This document shows, one piece after another, positions 43,520 to 53,167 of a stretch of DNA of 64,000 bases (position 1 is the first letter of the stretch; each line of letters opens with the position of its first letter). Source of the DNA: Azoarcus sp. KH32C (GTDB taxonomy: Bacteria; Pseudomonadota; Gammaproteobacteria; Burkholderiales; Rhodocyclaceae); contig NC_020516.1 of the NCBI RefSeq assembly GCF_000349945.1, forward strand, positions 434,001 to 498,000. The letters run 5' to 3'. Under the pieces are notes generated by a model. It searched no databases. It was not told the origin of the DNA and saw only the letters and a list, made by a program, of their open reading frames with translations. The translations under genes were made by a program, and so were the position numbers.

Positions 43520-44665
43520 ATGAAGCGACGCATTTCCCTCATGGCGGCCATTGGACTCGCCTTCGCCGCTGCCGCGCACGCCGAGATCAATGTCGGTGTG
43601 ATCGTGTCGGCGACCGGCCCGGCCGCCTCGCTGGGCATCCCGGAGAAGAACACCATCGGGCTCCTGCCGACGACGATCGCCGGCGAGAAGATCAACTACA
43701 TCGTCCTCGACGACGCCTCCGACACGACCTCGGCGGTCAAGAACATCCGCAAGCTGATCTCCGAGGACAAGGTCGACGTCATCCTCGGCTCGACGATCAC
43801 GCCGAACTCGCTGGCGATGATCGACGTCGCAGCCGAATCGGCGACGCCGATGATCTCGATGGCGGCCTCCGCCCGCATCGTTGACCCCGTCGACGACAAG
43901 AAGCGCTGGGTCTTCAAGACGCCGCAGAACGACGCGCAAATGTCGACCGCGATCGTCGAGCACATGACCAACAACGGGGTGAAGAACGTCGCCTTCATCG
44001 GCTTCTCCGACGCTTACGGCGAAGGCTGGTACGAACAGTTCTCGTCGGTGGCCGAGGCGCGCAAGCTCAAGGTCGTCGCCAACGAGCGCTTCTCCCGCAC
44101 CGACACCTCAGTGACCGGCCAGGTCCTCAAGATCATGGCGGCGAGGCCCGACGCGGTGCTGATCGCCGGTTCCGGCACGCCGGCCGCGCTGCCGCAGAAG
44201 GCGCTGAAGGAGCGCGGCTTCACCGGCAAGATCTACCAGACCCACGGCGTCGCCAACAACGACTTCCTGCGCGTGTGCGGCAAGGACTGTGAGGGCACCT
44301 TCCTGCCCGCCGGCCCGGTGCTCGTCGCCGACCAGTTGCCCGACAGCAATCCGGTCAAGAAGAGCGCGCTCGACTACATCAACAAGTACGAGGCGGCGCA
44401 CGGCAAGGGCAGCGTATCGACCTTCGGCGCGCACGGCTGGGACAGCGGCGTGCTGCTCGCCGCCGCGGTGCCGTCGGCGCTGAAGAAGGCCAAGCCGGGC
44501 ACGAAGGAATTCCGTGTCGCGCTGCGCGACTCGCTCGAAGGCCTGAAGGAAGTGCCGGCCGCGCACGGCATCTTCAGCATGACTCCGACGGACCACCTGG
44601 GCCTCGACCAGCGCGCGCGCGTGATGGTGCAGGTCCAGAACGGCGCCTGGAAGCTGGTGAAATGA
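43520..44665 (+). CDS. Branched-chain amino acid-type ABC transporter, substrate-binding protein
   Basis: The 381-residue exported protein has a short signal peptide (SLMAAIGLAFAAAAHA) and a LivJ-type ligand-binding fold (VSATGPAASLGIPEKNTIGLLP, IVLDDASDTTSAVKNIRKLI, GFSDAYGEGWYEQF). AGGAGGAG precedes ATG 43520. It heads a transporter unit with LivH, a fused LivM-LivG and LivF. In aromatic-degrading bacteria, proteins of this type bind benzoate or phenylacetate-like acids, and its place directly after the paa genes makes phenylacetate uptake the best guess. Confidence 0.88.
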   Translation: MKRRISLMAAIGLAFAAAAHAEINVGVIVSATGPAASLGIPEKNTIGLLPTTIAGEKINYIVLDDASDTTSAVKNIRKLISEDKVDVILGSTITPNSLAMIDVAAESATPMISMAASARIVDPVDDKKRWVFKTPQNDAQMSTAIVEHMTNNGVKNVAFIGFSDAYGEGWYEQFSSVAEARKLKVVANERFSRTDTSVTGQVLKIMAARPDAVLIAGSGTPAALPQKALKERGFTGKIYQTHGVANNDFLRVCGKDCEGTFLPAGPVLVADQLPDSNPVKKSALDYINKYEAAHGKGSVSTFGAHGWDSGVLLAAAVPSALKKAKPGTKEFRVALRDSLEGLKEVPAAHGIFSMTPTDHLGLDQRARVMVQVQNGAWKLVK

Positions 44666-44833
44666 GTAGCCGGATGAGGGCGCTCGCATGACTCGCCGAA
44701 CCGCCCGCCGGGGTCATCCGGCGTGAGCTCGAACCGCGACGGCCAGGGACGGATGTCCCGCGCCGCGCGGGGTTCCATCCATTGCTGTAACGTCGGAACG
44801 GCCTTCGGACCGCGCCGATAGCGGAGTTCGTCC

Positions 44834-45871
44834 ATGGATTTCCAGATAGCGCTGTTGCTCGCGCAGGACGGCATCACCAACGGTGCGATTTATGCGTTGC
44901 TCGCGCTCGCGCTGGTGCTGGTGTTCGCCGTCACGCGAGTGATCTTCATCCCGCAGGGGGAGTTCGTCGCTTATGGCGCGCTGACCCTCGTCATGATCCA
45001 GGCCGGCACCGTGCCGGCGACACTGTGGCTGCTCGCCGGCGCCGGCGTGCTCGCCGCCATCGCCGACGCGCGCGGTGCGCTGCATAGCGGCCAGCGCGGA
45101 CGGCTTGCGGCGGTCCTCGCGTGGAACGTCGGCTACCCCGGCGTGCTCGCGGCGCTGCTCTATGCGCTGCCGCTCGCGACGCTGCCGATGGCGGGCCAGG
45201 TGCTGCTCGCGTTGCTGGTGGTCGTGCCGCTGGGGCCGCTGATGTACCGGCTGATCTACCAGCCGATCGCCGCGGCGCCGGTGCTGATCCTCTTGATCGT
45301 GTCGGTCGCCGTACACGTCGGCATGGTCGGCCTGGGGCTCTTGTTCTTCGGCGCCGAAGGCTCGCGCACGCCCCCCTTCTCCGAGGCGCGCCTCGAAGTC
45401 GGTCCGATGATGATCACCGGACAGATGCTGTGGGTGATCGTCGCCTCCATCGTGCTGATCGTCGCGCTCTACCAGTTCTTCGGCCGCACGATCTACGGCA
45501 AGGCGCTGCGCGCGACCGCGATGAACCGCAACGGCGCCCGCCTGATGGGCATCTCGCCCGCGCTCGCGGGGCGCCTCACCTTCCTGCTCGCCGCGCTGAT
45601 CGGCGCGCTCTCCGGCGTGCTGATCGCACCGATCACGACCGTCTATTACGACACCGGCTTCCTGATCGGCCTCAAGGGCTTCGTCGCCGCGATCATCGGC
45701 GGGCTCGCGAGCTACCCGATCGCCGCCGCCGGCGCCGTGCTCGTCGGCCTGCTGGAGGCCTTCAGCTCCTTCTGGGCCAGCGCCTACAAGGAAGTCATCG
45801 TGTTCACGCTGATCATCCCGGTGCTCTTGTGGCGCTCGCTCACCAGCCACCACGTGGAGGAAGAGGAATGA
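44834..45871 (+). CDS. livH: LivH-type ABC permease
   Basis: 345 residues with eight or more membrane helices. Opening (LLAQDGITNGAIYALLALALVLVFAVTRVIF around 7-37) and the EAA-like cytoplasmic loop (GKALRATAMNRNGARLMGI, about 226-244) are LivH signatures. It forms the channel with the permease half of the next protein. A 168-bp non-coding gap follows the binding-protein gene, with no clear structure in it. The ATGA overlap with the next gene shows coupling. Confidence 0.92.
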   Translation: MDFQIALLLAQDGITNGAIYALLALALVLVFAVTRVIFIPQGEFVAYGALTLVMIQAGTVPATLWLLAGAGVLAAIADARGALHSGQRGRLAAVLAWNVGYPGVLAALLYALPLATLPMAGQVLLALLVVVPLGPLMYRLIYQPIAAAPVLILLIVSVAVHVGMVGLGLLFFGAEGSRTPPFSEARLEVGPMMITGQMLWVIVASIVLIVALYQFFGRTIYGKALRATAMNRNGARLMGISPALAGRLTFLLAALIGALSGVLIAPITTVYYDTGFLIGLKGFVAAIIGGLASYPIAAAGAVLVGLLEAFSSFWASAYKEVIVFTLIIPVLLWRSLTSHHVEEEE

Positions 45872-47658
45872 AACCACGTACCGTACTGGGCATCTTCCTC
45901 GCCCTGCTGCTGGTGGCGCCGCTCGTGATGCCGCCGTTCTACGTCACGCTGCTCAACTACATCGGCCTCTACGCGCTCGTCGCCCTCGGCCTCGTGCTGC
46001 TCACCGGCGTCGGCGGCCTCACGAGCTTCGGCCAGGCCGCCTTCGTGGGCCTCGGCGCCTACACCACCGCCGTGCTGACGACCGCCACCGAGCTCCCCGG
46101 CTGGCTCGCGTGGGCGGGCGGCTCGCCGTGGCTCGCGCTCGTCGTCGGCCTCGTGTTCACCGCGACCGTCGCACTGGTGCTCGGGTCGATGACGCTGCGC
46201 CTGTCGGGGCACTACCTGCCGCTCGGCACCATCGCCTGGGGCATCAGCCTGTACTTCCTCTTCGGCACGCTCGAATCGCTGGGCGGCCACACGGGCCTCA
46301 CCGGCGTGCCGCCGATCTCGATCTTCGGCTACGCGCTCACCGACGGCAGCCAGATCTACTACCTGATCTGGGCCTTCCTGCTGTCGGCGGTGCTCACGAC
46401 GCAGAACCTGCTCGACTCGCGCGAAGGCCGGGCGATCCGTGCGCTCAAGGGCGGCATGGTGATGGCCGAGGCGATGGGCGTGAACACCTCGCGCTCGCGC
46501 ATGGTGATCTTCATCATCGCCGCGCTGCACGCCTGTGCCTCGGGCTGGCTGTACGCGCACATGCAGCGCTTCGTGAACCCGACCCCCTTCGGCCTGCACA
46601 TCGGCATCGAGTACCTCTTCATGGCGGTCGTCGGCGGCGCCGGCCAAGTGTGGGGGGCGCTCCTCGGCGCGGGTGTGATCACGATCGCCAAGCAGTGGCT
46701 GCAGGACATCCTGCCGAAGATCCTCGGCCAGAGCGGCAACTTCGAAGTGATCTTCTTCGGCCTGATGATGGTCGTGATCCTGCAGCGCGCGCGCGAAGGC
46801 CTGTGGCCGCTCGTCGCCCGCCTCGTGCCGGTGCGGGCGGTGCGCCGCAAGCTCGACGCCGCCGCCGAGCCCCTGCCGCGCAAGGCCCAGCCGGCGCGCG
46901 GCGACGTGATCCTCGAAGCGAAGGAGGTCACCCGCAGGTTCGGCGGTCTCGTCGCCAACAACAACATGAGCCTCACGGTGAAGGCCGGCGAGATCCTCGC
47001 GCTGATCGGCCCCAACGGCGCCGGCAAGAGCACGATGTTCAACCAGATCTCGGGCGTCGACACCCCGACCTCGGGCGAAGTGCTCTTCCTCGGCAAGTCC
47101 GTCGCCGGCCACGGCTCGCGCGAGATCGCCCGCATGGGCATGAGCCGCACCTTCCAGCACGTGAAGCTCCTGCCGGCGATGAGCGTGCTCGAGAACGTCG
47201 CGATCGGCGCCCACTTGCGGGGCGGCAAGGGCGTATTCCCGGCCGCGTGGCGGATGGACCGCGCCGAGGAGGCGCGCCTGCTGAACGAGGCCGCGCGCCA
47301 GATCGAACGCGTGGGTCTCGCCGAACACATGTTCGAACCCGCCGGCAGCCTTGCGCTCGGCCAGCAGCGCATCCTCGAAATTGCCCGCGCGCTCGCCGCC
47401 GACCCCTGCCTGCTGCTGCTCGACGAGCCGGCCGCGGGGCTGCGTTTCAAGGAGAAGCAGGCGCTCGCCGAACTGCTGAAGAAGCTCCGTGGCGAAGGCA
47501 TGGGGATTCTGCTGGTCGAGCACGACATGGACTTCGTGATGGGACTCGTCGATCGCATCGTCGTGATGGAGTTCGGCCAGAAGATCGCCGAAGGCCTGCC
47601 CGAGGAAGTGCAGCAGAACCCGGCGGTGCTGGAAGCCTATCTCGGAGGTGTGGAATGA
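45868..47658 (+). CDS. LivM-LivG fusion: ABC permease plus ATPase
   Basis: 596 residues combining two proteins that are usually separate. Residues about 1-310 are a LivM-type permease with at least eight helices and an EAA-like loop (RAIRALKGGMVMAEAMGVN). Residues about 345-595 are a LivG-type ATPase with Walker A GPNGAGKST, signature LALGQQRILEIARAL, Walker B LLLLDEPAAGL and the H-loop VEHDMDFV. The linker is Arg/Pro-rich. The junction has no internal start or frameshift, so this is a true fusion. It would energise uptake with LivF. Confidence 0.93.
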   Translation: MKPRTVLGIFLALLLVAPLVMPPFYVTLLNYIGLYALVALGLVLLTGVGGLTSFGQAAFVGLGAYTTAVLTTATELPGWLAWAGGSPWLALVVGLVFTATVALVLGSMTLRLSGHYLPLGTIAWGISLYFLFGTLESLGGHTGLTGVPPISIFGYALTDGSQIYYLIWAFLLSAVLTTQNLLDSREGRAIRALKGGMVMAEAMGVNTSRSRMVIFIIAALHACASGWLYAHMQRFVNPTPFGLHIGIEYLFMAVVGGAGQVWGALLGAGVITIAKQWLQDILPKILGQSGNFEVIFFGLMMVVILQRAREGLWPLVARLVPVRAVRRKLDAAAEPLPRKAQPARGDVILEAKEVTRRFGGLVANNNMSLTVKAGEILALIGPNGAGKSTMFNQISGVDTPTSGEVLFLGKSVAGHGSREIARMGMSRTFQHVKLLPAMSVLENVAIGAHLRGGKGVFPAAWRMDRAEEARLLNEAARQIERVGLAEHMFEPAGSLALGQQRILEIARALAADPCLLLLDEPAAGLRFKEKQALAELLKKLRGEGMGILLVEHDMDFVMGLVDRIVVMEFGQKIAEGLPEEVQQNPAVLEAYLGGVE

Positions 47659-48464
47659 ACGGCATGAGCGTGGAGATGCAGGCGATTGGCTCGGCTGTCG
47701 ACACGGCACCCGGTGCGGTGCGCACGGTGCTCGAAGTGCGCGACCTGTGCGTCGCCTACGGCAAGGTCGAGGCGCTGTCGAACGCCAACCTGCGCGTCGG
47801 CGAAGGTCAGATCGTCACGGTGATCGGCCCCAACGGCGCGGGCAAGACGACGATGCTGTCGGCGATCATGGGCCTCCTCGAATCGCGCGGACAAGTCACC
47901 TTCGACGGCGAAGTCGAGCTCGTCCCGCGCGTCGAGCGCATGGTCGCCCGCGGCATGAACCTCGTCCCGGAAAAGCGCGAACTCTTCAGTGAGATGAGCG
48001 TCGAGGACAACCTGCTGCTGGGCGCCTTCCAGCGCTACCGCATGGGCAAGCGCGACCACGCCGAGACGATGGCCGAGGTCTATCAGCTCTTCCCGCGTCT
48101 GCAGGAACGCCGCACCCAGATGGCCGGCACGCTCTCGGGCGGCGAGCGCCAGATGCTCGCGGTGGGCCGCGCGCTGATGGCGAAGCCGAAGCTCCTGATG
48201 CTCGACGAGCCAAGCCTCGGCCTCGCCCCGCTGATCGTGCGCGAGATCTTCCGCATCATCAGCGAGCTGCGTCGCCGCGGCGTGTCGATCCTGCTCGTCG
48301 AGCAGAACGCACGCGCCGCGCTGCAGGTCGCCGACTACGCCTACGTGCTCGAGACCGGCGAGATCGCGATGGAAGGCCCCGCCAAGCAGCTCGCCGACGA
48401 CCCGCGCGTGATCGAGGCCTACCTCGGCCTCGGCGGCAAGCATCAGGACAAGCTCGCGCGGTGA
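47655..48464 (+). CDS. livF: LivF-type ABC ATPase
   Basis: 269 residues. Walker A is GPNGAGKTT (about 59-67), the Q-loop region gives NLVPEKRELFSEMSV, the signature is LSGGERQMLAVGRAL and Walker B is LLMLDEPSLGL, then VEQNARAAL as H-loop region. The N-terminal 25 residues are an extension beyond the normal LivF start. Its ATG overlaps the preceding TGA. A strong GC hairpin after the stop closes the whole paa-transport island. Confidence 0.93.
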   Translation: MNGMSVEMQAIGSAVDTAPGAVRTVLEVRDLCVAYGKVEALSNANLRVGEGQIVTVIGPNGAGKTTMLSAIMGLLESRGQVTFDGEVELVPRVERMVARGMNLVPEKRELFSEMSVEDNLLLGAFQRYRMGKRDHAETMAEVYQLFPRLQERRTQMAGTLSGGERQMLAVGRALMAKPKLLMLDEPSLGLAPLIVREIFRIISELRRRGVSILLVEQNARAALQVADYAYVLETGEIAMEGPAKQLADDPRVIEAYLGLGGKHQDKLAR

Positions 48465-48469
48465 GCAAA

Positions 48470-48490
48470 GGGCCGGCGGAACGCCGGCCC
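48470..48490 (+). terminator. Hairpin after livF
   Basis: GGGCCGGCG-GAA-CGCCGGCCC is a perfect 9-bp GC stem six bases after the livF stop. No T-run follows, so termination may be partly Rho-dependent. Confidence 0.6.
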
Positions 48491-48567
48491 ACGCACCGCA
48501 TGCTGGAAGGAAGGGCATTTGATTGCTCTTTGACTAGGATATTGTCATTTGCGCGGAAACCGGTAGG

Positions 48568-51435
48568 ATGCCGGTTTCATCAAGTCCGCGCGCCGCCATG
48601 TTCCCCTTCACGTCCGACACCCGCCTCTTCTCCCTGAGCTGGCGGGATGCGGACCTGGATCTGCCGGTCGAAGCCTGGTGGGGGGGCGAACGCCTGTCGG
48701 CGGGCTTCGAGCTGTGCATCGACCTGCTATCGACCGACGCCTTTATCCCGCTCGGGAGCCTGATCGGCCAGGCGGTCACGCTGGGCGCGACGACTTCCGA
48801 CGGCAGCCGTGTGGCTCGCAGCGGCCTCGTGCGTGCGGCGCTCAAGCTCGGCGCCGACGGCGGTTTCGCGCGCTATCGGCTGGTCGTCGTGCCCTGGACA
48901 TGGCTCCTCACCCGCGGCCGTCACAACCGCGTGTTCCAGGAGAAGTCGCTTGTCGCGATCGTCGAAGCCGTCTTCGCCGACTACGCGGACCACGCCGCGT
49001 GGCACTGGAGCGACGAAGTCGCCGAGTTCCTCGCCGACGTCCGGCCGCGCAGCTACTGCGTGCAGTACGGCGAATCCGACTACGCCTTCGTGTCGCGCCT
49101 GCTGGCCGAAGAAGGGCTCGGCTGGAGCGTCGAGGAAGACGCCGACGCTCCGTCGGGCCACCGCCTGCGCCTCTTCTCCGACAGCGCGCGCTTTCCCGAA
49201 GACTCGCTGTCCGCGCGCGCCAACGGCGGGCTCGGGCTGCGCTTTCACCGTGCCGACTCGCAGGAGGCGCAGGACCGCATCGTCGCCTTCGGCGCCCGGC
49301 GGCGCCTGTCGATTGCGCTCGCGACCGGGCTCGCCTACGACTACAAGGCGCGCCGCGCGGTCGCAGCGAGCACGCCGACCGCCCGCGAGCTCGGCGGCGA
49401 ACACGCACCGCGGCTCGAAGCCTACGACGACGCCGGCCCTTACGCCTTCGCGAACCGCATAGAGGCCGAGCGTGCCCAGCGCCTGCTGATGGAAGCGATG
49501 GAAGCGCGCAATGAGATCTTCCTCGGCCGCGGCACGGTGCGGAGCCTTCGGCCCGGCAGCTGCTTCGACCTGATGGGCTCGCCGCTCGACACACTCGTCG
49601 CCGCGCTCGCGCCCGGAGATTCCGAGCGTGACCGCCGCTTCGCCGTCACCGAAGTACTCCACGTCGGCATCAACAACCTCAGCGCGGAGCGCATCGCCGA
49701 CGTCGCGAAACGCCTCGGCGCCGCCGAGCTCCTCACCGACGACCCGCAGGCGCTCGCGACCGGCGACTTCGTCGAACCGGTGCGCGCCCCGCGCCGACTC
49801 CCCGTCGAGGTCCTCGCGCTCGCGGCCGCGCGCGGCTACGCCAACCGCTTCGAGGCCCTGCGCGGCCACGTCCCCTGGCGTCCGCAACTCGAAGACGACA
49901 CCGGCGCGCGCCTCAACCCGCGCCCGACCGCCCCCGGGCCGATGAGCGCGATCGTCGTCGGCCCGCAAGGCGAAACGACACCGAACGGCGCGGACGAACT
50001 GTGGTGCGACGCCCTCGGCCGCATCAAGGTCCGCTTTCACTGGCAGCAGGGCGAGGCGCCCGATGACCGCAGCAGCTGCTGGGTCCGTGTCGCCACCCGC
50101 CAAGCCGGTCCCGGCATGGGCTGGCAATGGCTGCCGCGCATCGGCCAGGAAGTGCTCGTCGCCTTCCTCGGCCACGACATCGACCGCCCGGTCGTGCTCG
50201 GCGCCCTCTACAACGGCCGTGGCGAAGGCGGCGAGCCGCCGACCCCCGGCGGCGCTCAGGGTGACGCCCGCGACACGCGCTCCTTCGACACCGCTTCCGA
50301 CCATCACCCCGGCGGCCAAGCCAATCTCACCGGAGGGAACAGTCCGGCCTGGCACGGCGCTGCCGCCGTGCCTCACCGCCACGCGGCCGCGCTGACCGGC
50401 TTCAAGACCAAGGAATTCGGCGGCCTGGGCTACAACCAGCTCGTCTTCGACGACAGCGACGGCCAGCAGCGCGTCCAACTCAAGACTACCCAGCACGCCA
50501 CCGAGCTCAACCTCGGCCATCTCATCCACCAGGCCGACAACTACCGCGGATCCTTCCGCGGCACCGGTGCGGAGCTGCGCACCGACGCCTGGGGCGCGCT
50601 GCGCGGAGGCCGCGGCGTGCTGATGAGCACCTGGCCGCAGCGTAGCGACTCCGAACCCGCCGGGGATCTCGCCCCTGGTTTGGCGCTCTTACGCCAGGCC
50701 GGGACCCTCGCCGATACCCTGTCGCGCGCCGCCAGGGCCCACCAGACCGTTCAACTCGCGAGCGCGATCGGCACCACGGCCGCCGGCGCAAGCGTCGTCA
50801 GCCCCGACCACGCCCCGCTCGCCGCGTTCATCCACGTGGCTTCCGGCATGGTCGACGGCCAAGACAGCGACCAAGCGGCGAGCGACGCCGCCGCCGGCAA
50901 CACCGCCATCGCCCGCGACAGGCTCCCGCATCTTTCCGCTCCGATGCTCGTGCAGAGCGCCCGCGGCGACCTCGGCATGGTCGCCGGCCAGGACCTCCAA
51001 TTCACCGCCGGCGAAACCGTCACCCTGATGAGCGGCGCCGACACCAACCTCGCCGTCGGCGGCAAGGCGCGCCTCCATACCGGCCAGGCCATCGGCCTCG
51101 TCGCCGGCACCATCCGCGCAGGCGAAGGCAACACGGGCATCCGCCTCATCGCCGCGAAGGACGACATCGAGCTGCAGGCACAAAGCGACGAGCTCAAGTT
51201 GCAGTCGAAGCAGGAGCTGAAACTCGTCAGCGCTAACGCCCACATCGACTTCGCCGCCGCGAAACGGATCGTGCTCGCCGTCGAAGGCGGCGCCAGCATC
51301 ACCATCGACGGCGGCATCACGGTGGCCTGTCCGGGCACGATTACGGTGCACGCAAGCAAGAAGAGCTTCAGCGGGCCGGCACGGCGCGAGTACGCCCTGC
51401 CTGCGATGCCGCTACGATCTGTATTGCCTGCCTGA
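48568..51435 (+). CDS. vgrG: VgrG, type VI secretion spike protein
   Basis: 955 residues. The N-terminal gp27-like part (about 10-400) begins TSDTRLFSLSWRDADLDLPVEAWWGG (landmark near 14-39), followed by the gp5 OB-fold (LWCDALGRIKVRFHWQQGEAPDD, WVRVATRQAGPGMGWQWLPRIGQEVLVAFLGHD) and a C-terminal DUF2345-like region with beta-helical repeats (ELKLQSKQELKLVSANAHIDFAA). There is no extra effector domain. ATG 48568 is used; ATG 48598 is an alternative and neither has a clear ribosome site. No other T6SS structural gene is present, so this is an orphan vgrG island. Confidence 0.92.
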   Translation: MPVSSSPRAAMFPFTSDTRLFSLSWRDADLDLPVEAWWGGERLSAGFELCIDLLSTDAFIPLGSLIGQAVTLGATTSDGSRVARSGLVRAALKLGADGGFARYRLVVVPWTWLLTRGRHNRVFQEKSLVAIVEAVFADYADHAAWHWSDEVAEFLADVRPRSYCVQYGESDYAFVSRLLAEEGLGWSVEEDADAPSGHRLRLFSDSARFPEDSLSARANGGLGLRFHRADSQEAQDRIVAFGARRRLSIALATGLAYDYKARRAVAASTPTARELGGEHAPRLEAYDDAGPYAFANRIEAERAQRLLMEAMEARNEIFLGRGTVRSLRPGSCFDLMGSPLDTLVAALAPGDSERDRRFAVTEVLHVGINNLSAERIADVAKRLGAAELLTDDPQALATGDFVEPVRAPRRLPVEVLALAAARGYANRFEALRGHVPWRPQLEDDTGARLNPRPTAPGPMSAIVVGPQGETTPNGADELWCDALGRIKVRFHWQQGEAPDDRSSCWVRVATRQAGPGMGWQWLPRIGQEVLVAFLGHDIDRPVVLGALYNGRGEGGEPPTPGGAQGDARDTRSFDTASDHHPGGQANLTGGNSPAWHGAAAVPHRHAAALTGFKTKEFGGLGYNQLVFDDSDGQQRVQLKTTQHATELNLGHLIHQADNYRGSFRGTGAELRTDAWGALRGGRGVLMSTWPQRSDSEPAGDLAPGLALLRQAGTLADTLSRAARAHQTVQLASAIGTTAAGASVVSPDHAPLAAFIHVASGMVDGQDSDQAASDAAAGNTAIARDRLPHLSAPMLVQSARGDLGMVAGQDLQFTAGETVTLMSGADTNLAVGGKARLHTGQAIGLVAGTIRAGEGNTGIRLIAAKDDIELQAQSDELKLQSKQELKLVSANAHIDFAAAKRIVLAVEGGASITIDGGITVACPGTITVHASKKSFSGPARREYALPAMPLRSVLPA

Positions 51436-51479
51436 AGAAGTCGCTCGCTGCGGGGCCGGCCTTCACAAGGGTCGAATGA

Positions 51480-52133
51480 ATGCGCTGCGTCGATCCATTC
51501 CAGAGTGGTTGGCTCGACTCGCTTTACGAGATATCGGCGACAGACTCTGAGACGAACGCGTTGCTGCTCTTGGATGGCGCGTTTCTTCCTGGGCTCTGGC
51601 AGAGACTTGGTCAGACGGCACCAGCTGCTGGGGCCTGCGCGTAGCTGGTACTGCATCAATCGCTTCGGTCGCTGGGAGAGCTTGCCTACGGCTCAAAAAG
51701 TCGAGGAGGGCGACGAAGCGCCGACACTGACGACTTCGCAGTTGACTACGCTCGTCGCCGATAGTGAGCCCGACGAGATTCTCGCGGCGCTGAAGCCGGA
51801 TTTTGTCGAGCCGGTCCGCGATGCGCTGCTCTCTTGGCGCTTCCTGCAGGCGCAACAGGCGCTCGCCGCAGCAGACGCCCTGGCCAAGAACTCAAGGCGA
51901 AAGGGATCAATCCGCGCAATCTCCTCGAGCCTGCCGTCCCTTTCACGGCCCAGGAGATTGAGTGGATCGAACAGTACCGCAAGACCGGCGGGATTCCGGC
52001 GATGAAAACGGCCGGCGCGAGCCCTTCGAACTCGGCGCCGGCGACTTGAGGTTCAGGCGCATCTACGCGGGCGGCGACCGCCTGCTCTTGACCCGCCGAA
52101 CAATCCCCGCTGATGCGGAGAAAGCACTGACAT
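51480..52133 (+). pseudogene. Frameshifted remnant after vgrG, possibly a DUF4123 adaptor
   Basis: Coding-like sequence continues for about 650 bp but in broken frames. The first piece (51480-51644) contains ALLLLDGAFLPGLWQRL, like the start of DUF4123 effector-adaptor proteins that commonly follow vgrG. It ends in TAG. A second frame (about 51645-51890) carries RSWYCINRFGRWESLP and LTTSQLTTLVADSEPDEIL, and the first frame returns (to 52049) with LKAKGINPRNLLEPAVPFT. A third frame reaches 52133. The middle of a normal adaptor is missing. Similarity was judged by eye, so the DUF4123 identification is tentative. Confidence 0.45.
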
Positions 52134-52154
52134 AACCGCCATCGCAGTTCCAGC

Positions 52155-53069
52155 CTACCGCGCCGCCCCGCACACCCGCATCGCCGGCGTTGCCACCGGC
52201 CGTGCCGCCACAAACGCCCCCAGCGACACGCACGCAAGCCCGGCCAGCAACCACCCGGTCAGCGCCTCGCCAAGCAGCGGCGCCGCAGCGATCCCGGCCA
52301 GCACCGGCACCAGCGCGATCAGCGCACCGACGCGTTCGGCGCCGAGGTTCTTGACTGCCTTCAGGAAGAGCAGCATCGCGACGATCGTCGCGCCCACGCC
52401 CTGGTAGAGGCCCTGCACGACAAGCGTCGACATCGGTACGGCGTCGAGCGCCTTCGGTAGCCATAGGACGTACACCGGCAGGTACAACACGGAGGAGCTG
52501 ATCGCGACGAAGCGGGTCAGGGTCCAGGGGTCGAAGCCCCAGCGCTTGGCGAGGACGCTGTACACCGCCCAGGCGGCGGCCGAGGCCAGGATCAGCGCGT
52601 CGCCGAAGAGCATGGCGGCCGTCCAGGTGCCGCCGAGCAGGTAGGGCTGGGCGACGAAGCCGACGCCGAGGGCGATGAAGAGGAGTCCGATCAGCCGTTC
52701 GCGCGGGATGCGCTGGCGCGTGAGCAGCCAGGCGACCGCCGCGACGAGGAAGGGCTGCATGCCGGGCAGCAGGATCGCGCCGTGCGCGGCCGGCACGAAC
52801 TTGAAGCCCGCGTAGACGAGTACCCCGTAGAGCAGGCCGCCGATGAGGCCGAGCGCCCACAAGCGCCCGTCGCGCCACGCGCCCCGCGGCAGGCTGCCGG
52901 CGAATGGCAGGAGCAGGACGGCAGCGACACCCAGACGCAGCGCGAGCACGTCGTAGGGCGTCAGCGCGCTCTTGCCGCCGAGGCGGGAGATCAGGATGAA
53001 GCCGCTCCAGATCGCCACGGTGCCTGCGGCGGCGAGGTAGCCGATGGTTTGGTCGCGGCTCGTGCTCAT
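52155..53069 (-). CDS. EamA/DMT-family transporter
   Basis: 304 residues, ten predicted membrane helices in two EamA repeats (GYLAAAGTVAIWSGFILISRLGG and GDALILASAAAWAVYSVLAKRWG mark their beginnings). EamA proteins export or import small metabolites such as amino acids; substrate is unknown here. It is divergent from a LysR-type gene with 98 bp between the two starts, so regulation by that protein is likely. The C-terminus ends 22 bp from the remnant described above. Confidence 0.87.
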   Translation of the reverse strand: MSTSRDQTIGYLAAAGTVAIWSGFILISRLGGKSALTPYDVLALRLGVAAVLLLPFAGSLPRGAWRDGRLWALGLIGGLLYGVLVYAGFKFVPAAHGAILLPGMQPFLVAAVAWLLTRQRIPRERLIGLLFIALGVGFVAQPYLLGGTWTAAMLFGDALILASAAAWAVYSVLAKRWGFDPWTLTRFVAISSSVLYLPVYVLWLPKALDAVPMSTLVVQGLYQGVGATIVAMLLFLKAVKNLGAERVGALIALVPVLAGIAAAPLLGEALTGWLLAGLACVSLGAFVAARPVATPAMRVCGAAR

Positions 53070-53167
53070 GGTTTGCTCCGGAAAGAGGGGGACGCTGTCA
53101 CGATAGGCTGGTAATTTGTTCGTGTAAAATGAATAATGAAGATCGAAATCATCTTCTGGAGAGAACG

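Noticed and set aside
45868..47658. LivM-LivG fusion as a possible assembly error
   Set aside because: The linker keeps the frame and the same codon usage, with no sign of a lost stop or start, so a real fusion is preferred.
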